Part shown: positions 1-7,993 of the stretch, one piece after another
Layout: every line of letters begins with the position of its first letter
Position numbering within the stretch: position 1 is the first letter of the stretch
From: Firmicutes bacterium CAG:95
GTDB lineage: Bacteria > Bacillota > Clostridia > Lachnospirales > Lachnospiraceae
Direction: 5' to 3'
NCBI GenBank assembly: GCA_000438155.1
Contig: FR902958.1
Coordinates: 61,759 to 78,223, forward strand
DNA: 16,465 nt
The notes under the pieces: model-generated
What the model was told of the DNA's origin: nothing
The model's database searches: none
Seen by the model: only the letters and a program-made list of their open reading frames with translations
Position numbers and translations under genes: made by a program

Positions 1-2
1 AG

Positions 3-926
3 AATTTTGGTGAAACACAGAATATTGTGTTAGAGTTTGAAGATATACCGGAAATGACGGAAAAAGTTCCGGCACAGGCAGCACAGGCTAAGAAGCTTAG
101 GGCACCAAGAGAGATTAAGAAGGAGGACGAGCCGGTACAAACGACTGGGGAAGTGATCTCCTCTACAGAAAAGGGGCGCGAACTGACAGAGCAGGAAAGA
201 GAAGAGTTTGCTCCGTTTATCCATCACCGCCGGACACGCCGTCAGATTGCGGAGGTCATCGATAACATCAGCCTTGCTTCCTACACTGGCAATGTTGTTG
301 TCACCGGTGAAGAGGGAACGGAATCTACTGCTTTTGCAAAGCTCCTGATTAAGGATGTGCAGTCCAATGACAGTAATTTCTCCGGTAAGGTTGCGAAGAT
401 CTCCGGATCAGTTCTGAACAAGAAGGATATTGCAGAGACGTTAAATAAGCTGGCAAACGGTGCACTGATCGTGGAGGATGCCGCAGCACTTAAGAAGCCT
501 TCTGTGGATGTTCTGCTTCGTGAGATGAATCAGGAGGAAAAGGGGCTGATTCTGGTTCTGGAGGATACTAAGAACCGGATGGACGCATTCCTTGCCAGGA
601 ATAAGGACTTACAGGAAGTATTTAATTTAAGAGTGGATCTGGAAGCACTGGATGACCAGACGCTTGTGAAATACGCAAGAAAATATGCTTTAGAGCAGGA
701 ATACTCGATTGATGATCTTGGAATTCTGGCGCTGCATACGAGAATTGCCGATCTGCAGACCGGTGATCATGAGGTAACGCTTTCCGAGATTGAAGAGCTT
801 GTGGATGAAGCAATTTATTATGCAGATAAGAAGACGCCAAAGCATTTCTTTGATGTTCTATTTGGAAATCGATATGATGATGAGGATATGATCATTTTAA
901 GAGAAAAAGATTTCATGCATTACTAG
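3..926 (+). CDS. Degenerate AAA+ (CbxX/CfxQ-like) ATPase-type protein, 5' partial
   Basis: The reading frame is open to the window's first base, so the true start lies upstream; an internal GTG at 27 is unlikely to be the start. The visible C-terminal part has a charged, low-complexity stretch followed by what resembles the ATPase core and lid of CbxX/CfxQ-type AAA+ proteins. NVVVTGEEGTEST stands where the Walker A loop should be but has no GK[ST] lysine. GALIVEDAAAL stands where Walker B (hhhhDEA) should be, with the acidic pair swapped to ED. FLARNKDLQEVF matches the family's 'FLxxNPGLxxRF' stretch but lacks the arginine. A helical lid (LVKYARKYALEQEYSIDDLG) follows. From this I infer a fold-retaining, catalytically weak or inactive AAA+ relative of unknown role. 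It ends 18 nt before the likely glgB start, so the two are probably cotranscribed. The fold assignment is by eye and moderately secure; the function is not recognised. Confidence 0.6.
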   Translation, partial: NFGETQNIVLEFEDIPEMTEKVPAQAAQAKKLRAPREIKKEDEPVQTTGEVISSTEKGRELTEQEREEFAPFIHHRRTRRQIAEVIDNISLASYTGNVVVTGEEGTESTAFAKLLIKDVQSNDSNFSGKVAKISGSVLNKKDIAETLNKLANGALIVEDAAALKKPSVDVLLREMNQEEKGLILVLEDTKNRMDAFLARNKDLQEVFNLRVDLEALDDQTLVKYARKYALEQEYSIDDLGILALHTRIADLQTGDHEVTLSEIEELVDEAIYYADKKTPKHFFDVLFGNRYDDEDMIILREKDFMHY

Positions 927-944
927 AGAAAGGTGTGTAGAGGT

Positions 945-2858
945 ATGGCAGAAAAGAAAAAGAAGCCAACAGTCTTCATTTCCCAGGATGACCAGTATCT
1001 GTTTGCACAGGGGACTCATTATGATATTTATGAGAAGCTGGGGGCACATCCTTCCTGTGAAAACGGAGAAGAGGGAATGTTCTTTGCGGTTTGGGCTCCA
1101 AACGCAAAGCAGGTCTATGTGATCGGGGAATTTAACGACTGGAATGAGAGTGCAACTCCAATGACGAAGCTGGGACCGGGAGGAATTCATTCTGTATTTG
1201 TTAAAGGAGTCGGAACGGGGGTATTGTACAAGTATCTGATTATTACGCAGGAAGGGGAGAAGCTGTATAAGGCAGATCCATTTGCAAACAGTGCAGAATT
1301 ACGTCCGGGAACAGCGTCAAGAACAACGGATCTGACAAAGTTCCGCTGGACAGATACCACGTGGATGAAGGAACGTGATCTGAAGGATTATAATAAAGAG
1401 CCAATGGCAATTTATGAGTGTCATATTGGTTCCTGGATGCGTCATCCACGTCCGGACGAGCAGGGATTCTACAATTATCGTGAGTTTGCAGACCGCATTG
1501 TGGAATACCTGACAGAAATGAAATATACTCATATTGAATTGATGGGAATTGCTGAGCATCCGTTTGATGGATCCTGGGGTTATCAGGTGACCGGATACTA
1601 TGCACCGACCTCCCGTTACGGAACGCCGGATGATTTCATGTATCTCATCAATCAGCTGCATAAGCATCACATCGGTGTAATTCTGGATTGGGTTCCGGCT
1701 CACTTTGCAACCGATGCCCATGGACTTGGACGGTTTGATGGAGAATGTATTTTTGAACATCCGGATCCGCGTCTTGGAGAACATCCGGATTGGGGAACCA
1801 AGATTTTTAATTACGGAAAGACGGAAGTAAAGAACTTCCTGATTGCCAATGTATTATTCTGGATCCGTAAGTTCCATGTTGATGGAATCCGTGTTGATGC
1901 GGTTGCATCCATGCTTTATCTCGATTACGGAAAGAAAGAGGGACAGTGGGTTCCCAACAAATATGGTGATAACAAGAATCTGGAAGCTATTGAATTCTTT
2001 AAGCATCTGAATTCCGTTGTCCGTGGAACGTATCCAGGATTCCTTACAATTGCGGAGGAATCTACCGCCTGGCCCAGGGTGACCGGTAAGATAGAAGACG
2101 GTGGACTTGATTTTTCCTTTAAGTGGAACATGGGATGGATGCATGATTTCTGCGAATATATGAAGCTGGATCCGTATTTCCGTAAGGATAACCACTATGC
2201 CATGACGTTTGCCATGACCTATAATGACAGTGAGAATTATATTCTTCCCCTGTCACATGATGAGGTCGTTCATCTGAAGTGCTCCATGGTCAATAAGATG
2301 CCCGGATATAAGACGGACAAATATGCGAATCTCCGTGCGGGCTATGCATATATGCTTGGTCATTCCGGTAAAAAGCTTCTGTTCATGGGACAGGACTTTG
2401 GACAGGAAAGAGAGTGGAGTGAAGCAAGAGAGCTTGACTGGTTCCTTCTTCAGGAGGATCTGAACAGGGGACTTCATGATTATGTGAAGAATTTACTGGA
2501 GCTTTACAACAAATATCCGTGCCTGTATGAGATTGATAACAGCTGGGACGGATTTGAATGGCTGAATTGTGATGATAAGGACAGAAGTACATACAGCTTT
2601 TTCCGTAAGGCATCCAATGGTAAGAATAACCTTATGTTTATCATTAATATGACTCCGATGAAATGGGAGAATTACAAGGTCGGTGTTCCGAAGAAAAAGA
2701 AATATAAGCTTTTGTTAAACAGTGATGATGTCCGGTTTGGAGGACAGGGTATGGAAGTACCTGCGGAAATTACTTCAGTAAAGGAAAGCTGTGATTACCG
2801 TAATTACAGCCTGACCCTGGATCTTCCTCCGTACAGTGCGCTGATCTTTGTGTTTTAG
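945..2858 (+). CDS. glgB: 1,4-alpha-glucan (glycogen) branching enzyme GlgB
   Basis: Transfers alpha-1,4-glucan segments to alpha-1,6 positions during cytosolic glycogen synthesis (GH13 family). I chose ATG 945 (MAEKKKKP), 637 residues, over the in-frame GTG at 933, because AGAAAGG and AGAGG sequences lie at normal spacing upstream of the ATG. An N-terminal CBM48 module (about residues 30–125) contains FAVWAPNAKQVYVIGEFNDW. The catalytic barrel has all four GH13 signatures: DWVPAHF (region I); GIRVDAV with the nucleophile Asp at about 318 (II); IAEESTAW with the acid/base Glu at about 371 (III); LSHDEVVH with the transition-state Asp at about 439 (IV). A C-terminal beta domain follows from about residue 560. 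The length matches the family and no disruption is seen. It lies directly behind the AAA+-like gene and ends in a strong terminator. No other glycogen gene is in the window. Confidence 0.96.
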   Translation: MAEKKKKPTVFISQDDQYLFAQGTHYDIYEKLGAHPSCENGEEGMFFAVWAPNAKQVYVIGEFNDWNESATPMTKLGPGGIHSVFVKGVGTGVLYKYLIITQEGEKLYKADPFANSAELRPGTASRTTDLTKFRWTDTTWMKERDLKDYNKEPMAIYECHIGSWMRHPRPDEQGFYNYREFADRIVEYLTEMKYTHIELMGIAEHPFDGSWGYQVTGYYAPTSRYGTPDDFMYLINQLHKHHIGVILDWVPAHFATDAHGLGRFDGECIFEHPDPRLGEHPDWGTKIFNYGKTEVKNFLIANVLFWIRKFHVDGIRVDAVASMLYLDYGKKEGQWVPNKYGDNKNLEAIEFFKHLNSVVRGTYPGFLTIAEESTAWPRVTGKIEDGGLDFSFKWNMGWMHDFCEYMKLDPYFRKDNHYAMTFAMTYNDSENYILPLSHDEVVHLKCSMVNKMPGYKTDKYANLRAGYAYMLGHSGKKLLFMGQDFGQEREWSEARELDWFLLQEDLNRGLHDYVKNLLELYNKYPCLYEIDNSWDGFEWLNCDDKDRSTYSFFRKASNGKNNLMFIINMTPMKWENYKVGVPKKKKYKLLLNSDDVRFGGQGMEVPAEITSVKESCDYRNYSLTLDLPPYSALIFVF

Positions 2859-2896
2859 GTCATCTGCCCGGTTTATTTTTAAATCAGGGAAATGGT

Positions 2897-2923
2897 TAAG
2901 AAATCAAAATAATATGCCGAAAT
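2897..2923 (+). promoter_or_regulatory. Candidate sigma-D (sigma-28, flagellar) promoter
   Basis: TAAG (2897–2900), 15 nt, then GCCGAAAT (2916–2923). The Bacillus sigma-D consensus is TAAA-N15-GCCGATAT, so each box has one mismatch and the spacing is exact. It precedes the DUF6240–flagellin operon, which is the kind of gene this sigma factor serves. The predicted transcription start, about 2929–2931, falls inside the 5' arm of the glgB terminator. Assigned by motif only. Confidence 0.6.
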
Positions 2924-2924
2924 A

Positions 2925-2958
2925 AAGGGTGAATGTGAAAACATTCGCCCTTATTTTT
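2925..2958 (+). terminator. Intrinsic terminator after glgB
   Basis: A 12-bp stem (2925–2936 with 2941–2952, one G·T wobble) closes a GAAA tetraloop and is followed by ATTTTT (2953–2958). This is a textbook rho-independent terminator about 67 nt after the glgB stop. It overlaps the predicted start of the sigma-D-like transcript. Confidence 0.9.
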
Positions 2959-2999
2959 AACTTTATAGGAAATGAATACCTTTTTAGGAGATTTACTCT

Positions 3000-5873
3000 A
3001 TGAACGTTTATTTTCCTTCTACGGAAACGGATTCCGCAAAGCAGAGTATAAATGTTGACAGAGCCACAACTGCATATCGTACTTCCACCCGGAACGCAGA
3101 ACGGGCAGGAAGAAGTTCATTTGCATTAGACATTTCTGGCACAGTTACGGATAACAGCGCTTACGCAGGTCACGGAAGGACCGCAGAAGAGGTTATGCGG
3201 ATGGCGGGACAAGAGGATACCAAGGCTCGTCGTGACTATATGGCAGTAATGTCTAATTGTATGTCCGATGAAGATTTTGCGAAGCTGCAAGAGGAAGGCT
3301 TTCATCCGGGAAGTACGGAAATTGACACGGTTGTGACCATTGTCGATCGTATAAAAGCAGCACTTGTAAAGGGTGGAACAGAGGTTGTCGGGTATACGGA
3401 TACCTTAAGTGATGAAGAGCTCTGTAAGATTACGGGTTCGGAAAGCTTTGCCAATGAACTCAAAAATCAGTTCCATGACCGTGACATTCCACTGACCAAA
3501 GAGAATGTGCAGGCCATAACCGATACCTATGAACAGATTAAGAATATTTCGAAGCTTTCGGAGGGTTCCGAGAAGTACATGGTTGAAAACCGGATGGAAC
3601 CTACGCCGGAGGCTCTCTATACTGCACAGTACTCTGCACCGCAGGAGGGCAGCCGTCAGGGCACAGGCTATTATGCCGATGGAACCGTGAACGGGTATTA
3701 TGCGAAGAAGCCGGAGCAGATTGATCTGGAAGCACTGCTTCCCCAGATCGTAAAGGTGATTGAAGATGCCGGACTGGAGGTGTCCGAAGAGACCATCGGG
3801 CAGGCACAATGGCTGATTGAAAAGGGAATTCCGCTGGATGAAGAAGCCATGCAGCGCTTACATAAGCTTGAAACGATTGAATTTCCGATCCGCATGGAGA
3901 ACTATCTGAACAGTGTGACCGCAGCGATTGCAGATGGTATTCCGGTGAAGAAGGCAGACCTCACCCGTAGGGAAACTTATTTGGAGGAAATCCGTGGTAA
4001 GCGTCAGCTGGAAGAGACCAGACTCCAGATGTCCTTTGAAGCAAATCTGAAATTATTGCGAAGCGGCTATCAGCTGGATACCGCTCCGGTCGAAGAAACC
4101 GTGAAGCTCTTAAAGCAGCTTGAGGATCAGTTATCCTTAAGCCTGACAGGGGAAGAGGACGTGGTTCAGGCTAAGGAAAAATTATCTTTGTTTGATGAGT
4201 CCATGGAGCTCATCCAGAGTATCCGTACCGCACCGGTTTCCTTCGTGGAACAGATTGAACCTGAGGATACGTTAAAGAAGATCGCGGATACCGGTGAGGC
4301 ACAGCGCCGTGCCTGTGAAAAGGCATCCCGAAGCTACGAAGAGCTGATGACCGCACCGAGAAAGGATCTGGGAGATCAGATTGCGAAGGCCTTCCGGAAT
4401 GTGGATGATCTTCTTGATGAACTGAACCTTGCCGCAACCGAAGAAAACCGCAGAGCAGTCCGTATCCTTGGTTATAACCAGATGGAAATCAGTGAAGAGA
4501 ACATTACGAAGGTCAAGGAAAAGGATACACTGCTGACCGGAGTCATACGTGAGATGAAGCCAGGCAGGGTATTACAGATGATCCGTAAGGGCGTGAATCC
4601 CATTTCCATGAAATTAGAGGATCTGGATACATTTTTAAAAGAAAATAAAGATACCGCAGATGATATGGAATCCTACAGCAGGTTCTTATACAGGCTGGAA
4701 CAGGATCATGACATTACCGAAGAGGAGCGCAGCGCATACATCGGTATTTACCGTCTGATGCATCAGATTGAAAAGAATGATGCAGCTCCTTTGGGAGCAG
4801 CCATGCAGGCAGATATGGAGCTGACACTTGAAAATCTGCTCACTGCACTGCGGAGCACGAAAAAGGAAGCCTCCAGGAAGCTGGATTACCGGGTGGACGA
4901 TCACTTTGGCGGTGTAACCGCGAAGGAAAGTGCCATCGAATCTATCACTTCACAGATCGAAAAAGGTTATGCGGGGGATACCGCAGATCTTTATACGCTT
5001 CTGGATCAGGCAGGAAGTGAGGAAGCACAGAAGGAATATGAGCAGGAGCTTTATACGGAAATAAGAGAGGCTTATAAGGCAGAAGAAGATGTAATGCAGC
5101 AGTTAAGTGATTATGCACGGCCTATTACTGCAGATCATCTGATGGCAATGGATACCCTGTTAAACGCATCTGCGGAAAGCTTCCGGAAGATGAATGAGCT
5201 TCTGAAAAATAAGAATGAAAAACAGAATTTCATCGCAAAGCATGGCGAAGAAATCCTGCGCCATATGAACAGCCGGGAAGAAACGGTACAGACCTACGGG
5301 AAAATGACCGGAGAGATTCAGGATACGTTCGAACAGGAAGCCTTTGATCCGCAACAGGACGGTATCCGGTATTCCTCAGACATTCGCAGCATGACCGGAT
5401 TTTATAAGCAGCTGGGTCTGATGAAGTCTCTGGCAAGAGAAGAGAATTATGAGATCCCGCTTGAGATTGATGGATCGCTTACCGCGATTAATCTGAAGGT
5501 GATCCATAATGAACAGGAAGAGGGAAGAGTAGCAATTACATTTACCTCGGAGCCTTTTGGAAAGACGGCTGCAGAATTCAGGCTGACGGAACAGGGACTG
5601 AGTGGTTACTGTACCTGTGAGAAGGAAGCAGGAAAAGCACTTTTAGAAGAGCATAAGGCAGAATGGCAGGAGCAGCTTGTTAAGGAAGGAATCCAACCGG
5701 GTGCTGTTTATTTTACAAACACGAATGGCTTAAATCTTAAGGATTTTAATAAAAACCAGACAAAGGAACAAAAATCAGGCAGCAAAGCAGACTCCGTACA
5801 GCTCTATCGGGCAGCGAAAGCATTTATTGCATTTGTCAGACAGACCGGGGATACAGAAAGGAAGAGCATATGA
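3000..5873 (+). CDS. DUF6240-type flagellar-associated protein with FliK-like C-terminus
   Basis: 957 residues from ATG 3000, with AGGAG at 2986–2990 (9-nt spacing). The sequence resembles the Clostridia family DUF6240. After a polar, probably disordered start (1–75) comes MSNCMSDEDFAKLQEEGF (about 83–100) and the GYTDTL...IPLTKENVQ block (about 130–170). A long, mostly helical middle region (about 240–800) looks like repeated alpha-helical hairpins. The last part, about 815–910 (IPLEIDGSLTAINLKVI, then alternating beta strands ending in a helix), resembles the C-terminal domain of the hook-length control protein FliK. There is no signal peptide or membrane segment. Its stop overlaps the flagellin start by 4 nt (ATGA), so the two are translationally coupled. 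I infer a secreted or export-associated flagellar protein. The family assignment is from memory and the FliK resemblance is by eye. Confidence 0.7.
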   Translation: MNVYFPSTETDSAKQSINVDRATTAYRTSTRNAERAGRSSFALDISGTVTDNSAYAGHGRTAEEVMRMAGQEDTKARRDYMAVMSNCMSDEDFAKLQEEGFHPGSTEIDTVVTIVDRIKAALVKGGTEVVGYTDTLSDEELCKITGSESFANELKNQFHDRDIPLTKENVQAITDTYEQIKNISKLSEGSEKYMVENRMEPTPEALYTAQYSAPQEGSRQGTGYYADGTVNGYYAKKPEQIDLEALLPQIVKVIEDAGLEVSEETIGQAQWLIEKGIPLDEEAMQRLHKLETIEFPIRMENYLNSVTAAIADGIPVKKADLTRRETYLEEIRGKRQLEETRLQMSFEANLKLLRSGYQLDTAPVEETVKLLKQLEDQLSLSLTGEEDVVQAKEKLSLFDESMELIQSIRTAPVSFVEQIEPEDTLKKIADTGEAQRRACEKASRSYEELMTAPRKDLGDQIAKAFRNVDDLLDELNLAATEENRRAVRILGYNQMEISEENITKVKEKDTLLTGVIREMKPGRVLQMIRKGVNPISMKLEDLDTFLKENKDTADDMESYSRFLYRLEQDHDITEEERSAYIGIYRLMHQIEKNDAAPLGAAMQADMELTLENLLTALRSTKKEASRKLDYRVDDHFGGVTAKESAIESITSQIEKGYAGDTADLYTLLDQAGSEEAQKEYEQELYTEIREAYKAEEDVMQQLSDYARPITADHLMAMDTLLNASAESFRKMNELLKNKNEKQNFIAKHGEEILRHMNSREETVQTYGKMTGEIQDTFEQEAFDPQQDGIRYSSDIRSMTGFYKQLGLMKSLAREENYEIPLEIDGSLTAINLKVIHNEQEEGRVAITFTSEPFGKTAAEFRLTEQGLSGYCTCEKEAGKALLEEHKAEWQEQLVKEGIQPGAVYFTNTNGLNLKDFNKNQTKEQKSGSKADSVQLYRAAKAFIAFVRQTGDTERKSI

Positions 5874-6970
5874 GAATTAATTTTAACGCATCAGCAGTCA
5901 TTGCAAATAACGCATTAAACCGGAACGATAACCGTCTGCAGGATTCCCTTGCAAGATTATCCTCCGGATTAAAGGTAGTCAATGCGAAGGATAATCCTTC
6001 GGGACTTGCCATGTCCAAGAAAATGAATGCGCAGATCAAGGGGCTTGATCAGGCAGGTGACAATGCCGGAGATGGCGTTTCCATCATTGAAATTGCAGAT
6101 GGTGCGATGTCCGAAATGCATGATATTTTGCAGCGGATCAATGAGCTGGCCGTAAAGGGAAGTACCGGAACCATTACCGATGATGACCGTAAGCTCATTC
6201 AGGATGAAGTAAAGCAGTTAAAGGAAGAGCTTACCCGCATTTCTGAAACCGTGGAGTTTAATGGACAGACCATTCTGGACGGATCCTTTGACTTAAGAGG
6301 CTACAGCAACAATCAGAACGCCAAAGTGGCTTATTATAGCGATGAAATCCTGGCAGGAACCTATACCATTGATCAGCTGGATGTTACTTACAATGCAGAT
6401 GGAACGATTAATGAAGTAACCACGAAGAAGTTTGGAAAGGGCTTCCCGAAGGATGCCGATGTAACTTCGATTGATGGAAATATTGTGACAATTGCCGGAT
6501 CCGGTAATTTTGAATTAAAGCTCCGCCTGACGAAGGATGCTACATTTACGGATCTGGATCTGGATCTGGAAGGCTTTGGTGCCATGGATATGCAGATCGG
6601 AGCAAACGAAGGGCAGCAGCTTGGTATCCGCATTCCGAAGATGTCTCTGGAGAATATGGGAATCTCGAACATAGATTTAAGTACTGCAGAGGGAGCGAAC
6701 AAAGCAATTGACAAGGTGGATGCGGCAATTAAGTATGTATCTGCCAGCCGGAGCCGTCTGGGTGCTTATCAGAACCGTCTGGAGCACACGGTCAACAATC
6801 TGGATATATCCAGTGAAAATATGACGGCTGCTTATTCCAGAATCATGGATGTGGATATGGCAGAGGAAATGACGGAATATACGACCGTTCAGATTTTGTC
6901 CCAGGCAAGTACTTCGATGCTCGCACAGGCCAATGAACGTCCGTCCCAGGTACTGCAGCTTTTGCAGTAA
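5870..6970 (+). CDS. fliC: Flagellin (flagellar filament subunit)
   Basis: Subunit of the extracellular filament, exported unfolded through the flagellar type III system. Both conserved coiled-coil ends are present: N-terminal RLSSGLKVVNAKDNPSGLAM (29–48) and DILQRINELAVKG (85–97), and C-terminal SRLGAYQNRLEHTVNNLD, SRIMDVDMAEEM and ANERPSQVLQLLQ at the extreme end. The variable surface region (about 140–265) is short, so at 366 residues it is a compact flagellin. The start ATG 5870 lies in an ATGA overlap with the DUF6240 stop, and GAAAGGAAGAG provides the ribosome site. No separate flagellar promoter was seen just upstream, so expression probably comes from the candidate sigma-D promoter near 2900. 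The TAA stop lies in a TAACTATT motif that recurs 19 nt later at the edge of a repeat element. Confidence 0.97.
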   Translation: MRINFNASAVIANNALNRNDNRLQDSLARLSSGLKVVNAKDNPSGLAMSKKMNAQIKGLDQAGDNAGDGVSIIEIADGAMSEMHDILQRINELAVKGSTGTITDDDRKLIQDEVKQLKEELTRISETVEFNGQTILDGSFDLRGYSNNQNAKVAYYSDEILAGTYTIDQLDVTYNADGTINEVTTKKFGKGFPKDADVTSIDGNIVTIAGSGNFELKLRLTKDATFTDLDLDLEGFGAMDMQIGANEGQQLGIRIPKMSLENMGISNIDLSTAEGANKAIDKVDAAIKYVSASRSRLGAYQNRLEHTVNNLDISSENMTAAYSRIMDVDMAEEMTEYTTVQILSQASTSMLAQANERPSQVLQLLQ

Positions 6971-6984
6971 CTATTTAAAATAGT

Positions 6985-7128
6985 GATAACTATTCAGAAC
7001 CCTATTCGTAAAATCTCTGTTTCACAGCGTGGTTTCACGAATGTGGTTACTTCGCCATATAAAATTGCTATTCTGTTTGAATGCAAGCATTCGCAGAAAG
7101 CATTTTTGCATGGCTCTGAATAGTTACC
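6985..7128. repeat. Palindromic intergenic repeat, copy A (MITE/REP-like)
   Basis: Terminal inverted repeats of 12 perfect bases, TAACTATTCAGA (6987–6998) and TCTGAATAGTTA (7115–7126), enclose about 116 nt with further internal symmetry (ATTCGT at 7004–7009 against ACGAAT at 7037–7042; GTTTCAC twice). The ends resemble those of copy B at 11818–11953, and the TTTTGCAT preceding the right end is shared. It encodes nothing. It fills most of the 185-nt gap between flagellin and fliS. A weak TTCACG-N18-TATAAA promoter (7034–7063) lies inside it. Confidence 0.7.
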
Positions 7129-7155
7129 GATTATGAGTAACGAGGTGATGATCGG

Positions 7156-7632
7156 ATGACAAAGGAAATGAAACAGAATTATACGCTGCGTATTTCACAG
7201 GCGAATAAATCAGAGCTTGTTGTGATTGTTTATGAAATGCTGCTGACCTACATAGAAGACGCAAAGGCAGCTCATGCAAATGGCGATACCGAAGGCTTTG
7301 CGGTATCGATCCGCAGGGCAGAAGGCTGCATTCGTGAGCTGATGGCTTCCCTGCATATGGATTATGTCCTTGCGGGCAATCTGCTAAGCCTTTATGTTTA
7401 TGCTGTGAAGCTTTTATCCAAGGCAAAGCTCCACAACAGCACGAAGGAGCTTGCCGAGGTGGAGAAGATGATGCGTAAGCTTCACGATGCTTATGCCACG
7501 GTCAGCAAGGAGGATACCTCCGGCTCTGTTATGGAGAATACACAGACCGTTTATGCGGGACTGACTTATGGAAAGAATCAGTTAATGGAGAGCCTCGGCA
7601 ATGAGGGAAGTCTCCGTGGTCTGAGGGTTTGA
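7156..7632 (+). CDS. fliS: Flagellar export chaperone FliS
   Basis: FliS binds the C-terminal end of flagellin in the cytoplasm and prevents early polymerisation before export. The 158-residue protein shows the family pattern: YTLRISQANKSELVVIVYEM (9–28), an acidic helix, RRAEGCIRELMASLHMDY and LLSLYVYAVKLLSKA. It is somewhat longer than typical FliS (about 125–135) because of a polar C-terminal tail. The start is ATG 7156 behind GAGGTGAT (7142–7149). It sits downstream of its expected client flagellin, separated by repeat copy A. Its last 51 nt overlap the 3' end of yaaL on the other strand. Confidence 0.88.
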   Translation: MTKEMKQNYTLRISQANKSELVVIVYEMLLTYIEDAKAAHANGDTEGFAVSIRRAEGCIRELMASLHMDYVLAGNLLSLYVYAVKLLSKAKLHNSTKELAEVEKMMRKLHDAYATVSKEDTSGSVMENTQTVYAGLTYGKNQLMESLGNEGSLRGLRV

Positions 7633-7863
7633 GGATAGTAAATCAGCCTGCGCCATAAGGAACTGGTAGCGTTTCATAATGGCATTTACTTCATAAATAT
7701 AACAATCAATTAAATCGGGTTCTGTGACATTGTCGAAACCGGAGTAGGCAATTTCCAGAGCCCGTTTTGTTTTTTCAAGATCGGATAAAAGTGCATTTCT
7801 TTTCATTTCACGCTCGCTGATCGTACGGTTTGCAGCATTCGTTCTGCCAAAATACATTTTCAT
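7582..7863 (-). CDS. yaaL: YaaL family protein (DUF2508)
   Basis: A 93-residue protein carrying the DUF2508/YaaL signature: LEKTKRALEIAYSGFDNVTE, then PDLIDCYIYEVNAIMKRYQF, then LMAQADLL. The family is small, helical and of unknown function, and is usually encoded beside bofA in Bacillus and Clostridia. The start codon is at 7861–7863 (minus strand), with AAGGGG about 11 nt upstream on that strand. Its C-terminal 16 residues are read opposite fliS. It is divergent from bofA, whereas the common arrangement is same-strand. The conserved motif makes it a real gene rather than an antisense shadow of fliS. Confidence 0.85.
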   Translation of the reverse strand: MKMYFGRTNAANRTISEREMKRNALLSDLEKTKRALEIAYSGFDNVTEPDLIDCYIYEVNAIMKRYQFLMAQADLLSSNPQTTETSLIAEALH

Positions 7864-7941
7864 AGCTTTATTCCCCTTTTGATATTTTTACATCCTATGT
7901 AGCCAGTCAGGAAAAAATTACCTGTTGTTTTAGGAGTATAA

Positions 7942-7970
7942 GCATAAAACCGGAATCTTATACATACGAT
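7942..7970 (+). promoter_or_regulatory. Candidate sigma-E (mother-cell sporulation) promoter for bofA
   Basis: GCATAAA (7942–7948), 14 nt, then CATACGAT (7963–7970). The sigma-E consensus is KMATATT-N14-CATACAnT, so 5 of 7 and nearly all defined positions match at the right spacing. B. subtilis bofA is in the sigma-E regulon, which supports the reading. The leader to the bofA ribosome site would be very short. Motif-based only. Confidence 0.5.
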
Positions 7971-7993
7971 GGAAGAGAAAGGGAGGACAGGAT

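Noticed and set aside
1317..1784. 155-codon open frame on the minus strand inside glgB
   Set aside because: It lies wholly opposite conserved GH13 sequence, has no ribosome site and no recognisable family; a shadow frame.
6971..6983. CTATTT-A-AAATAG hairpin as flagellin terminator
   Set aside because: Short, A/T-only apart from the ends, and not followed by a T-run.
7126..7133. Sigma-D -10-like ACCGATTA in front of fliS
   Set aside because: Three mismatches to the -10 box and no TAAA at the required distance.
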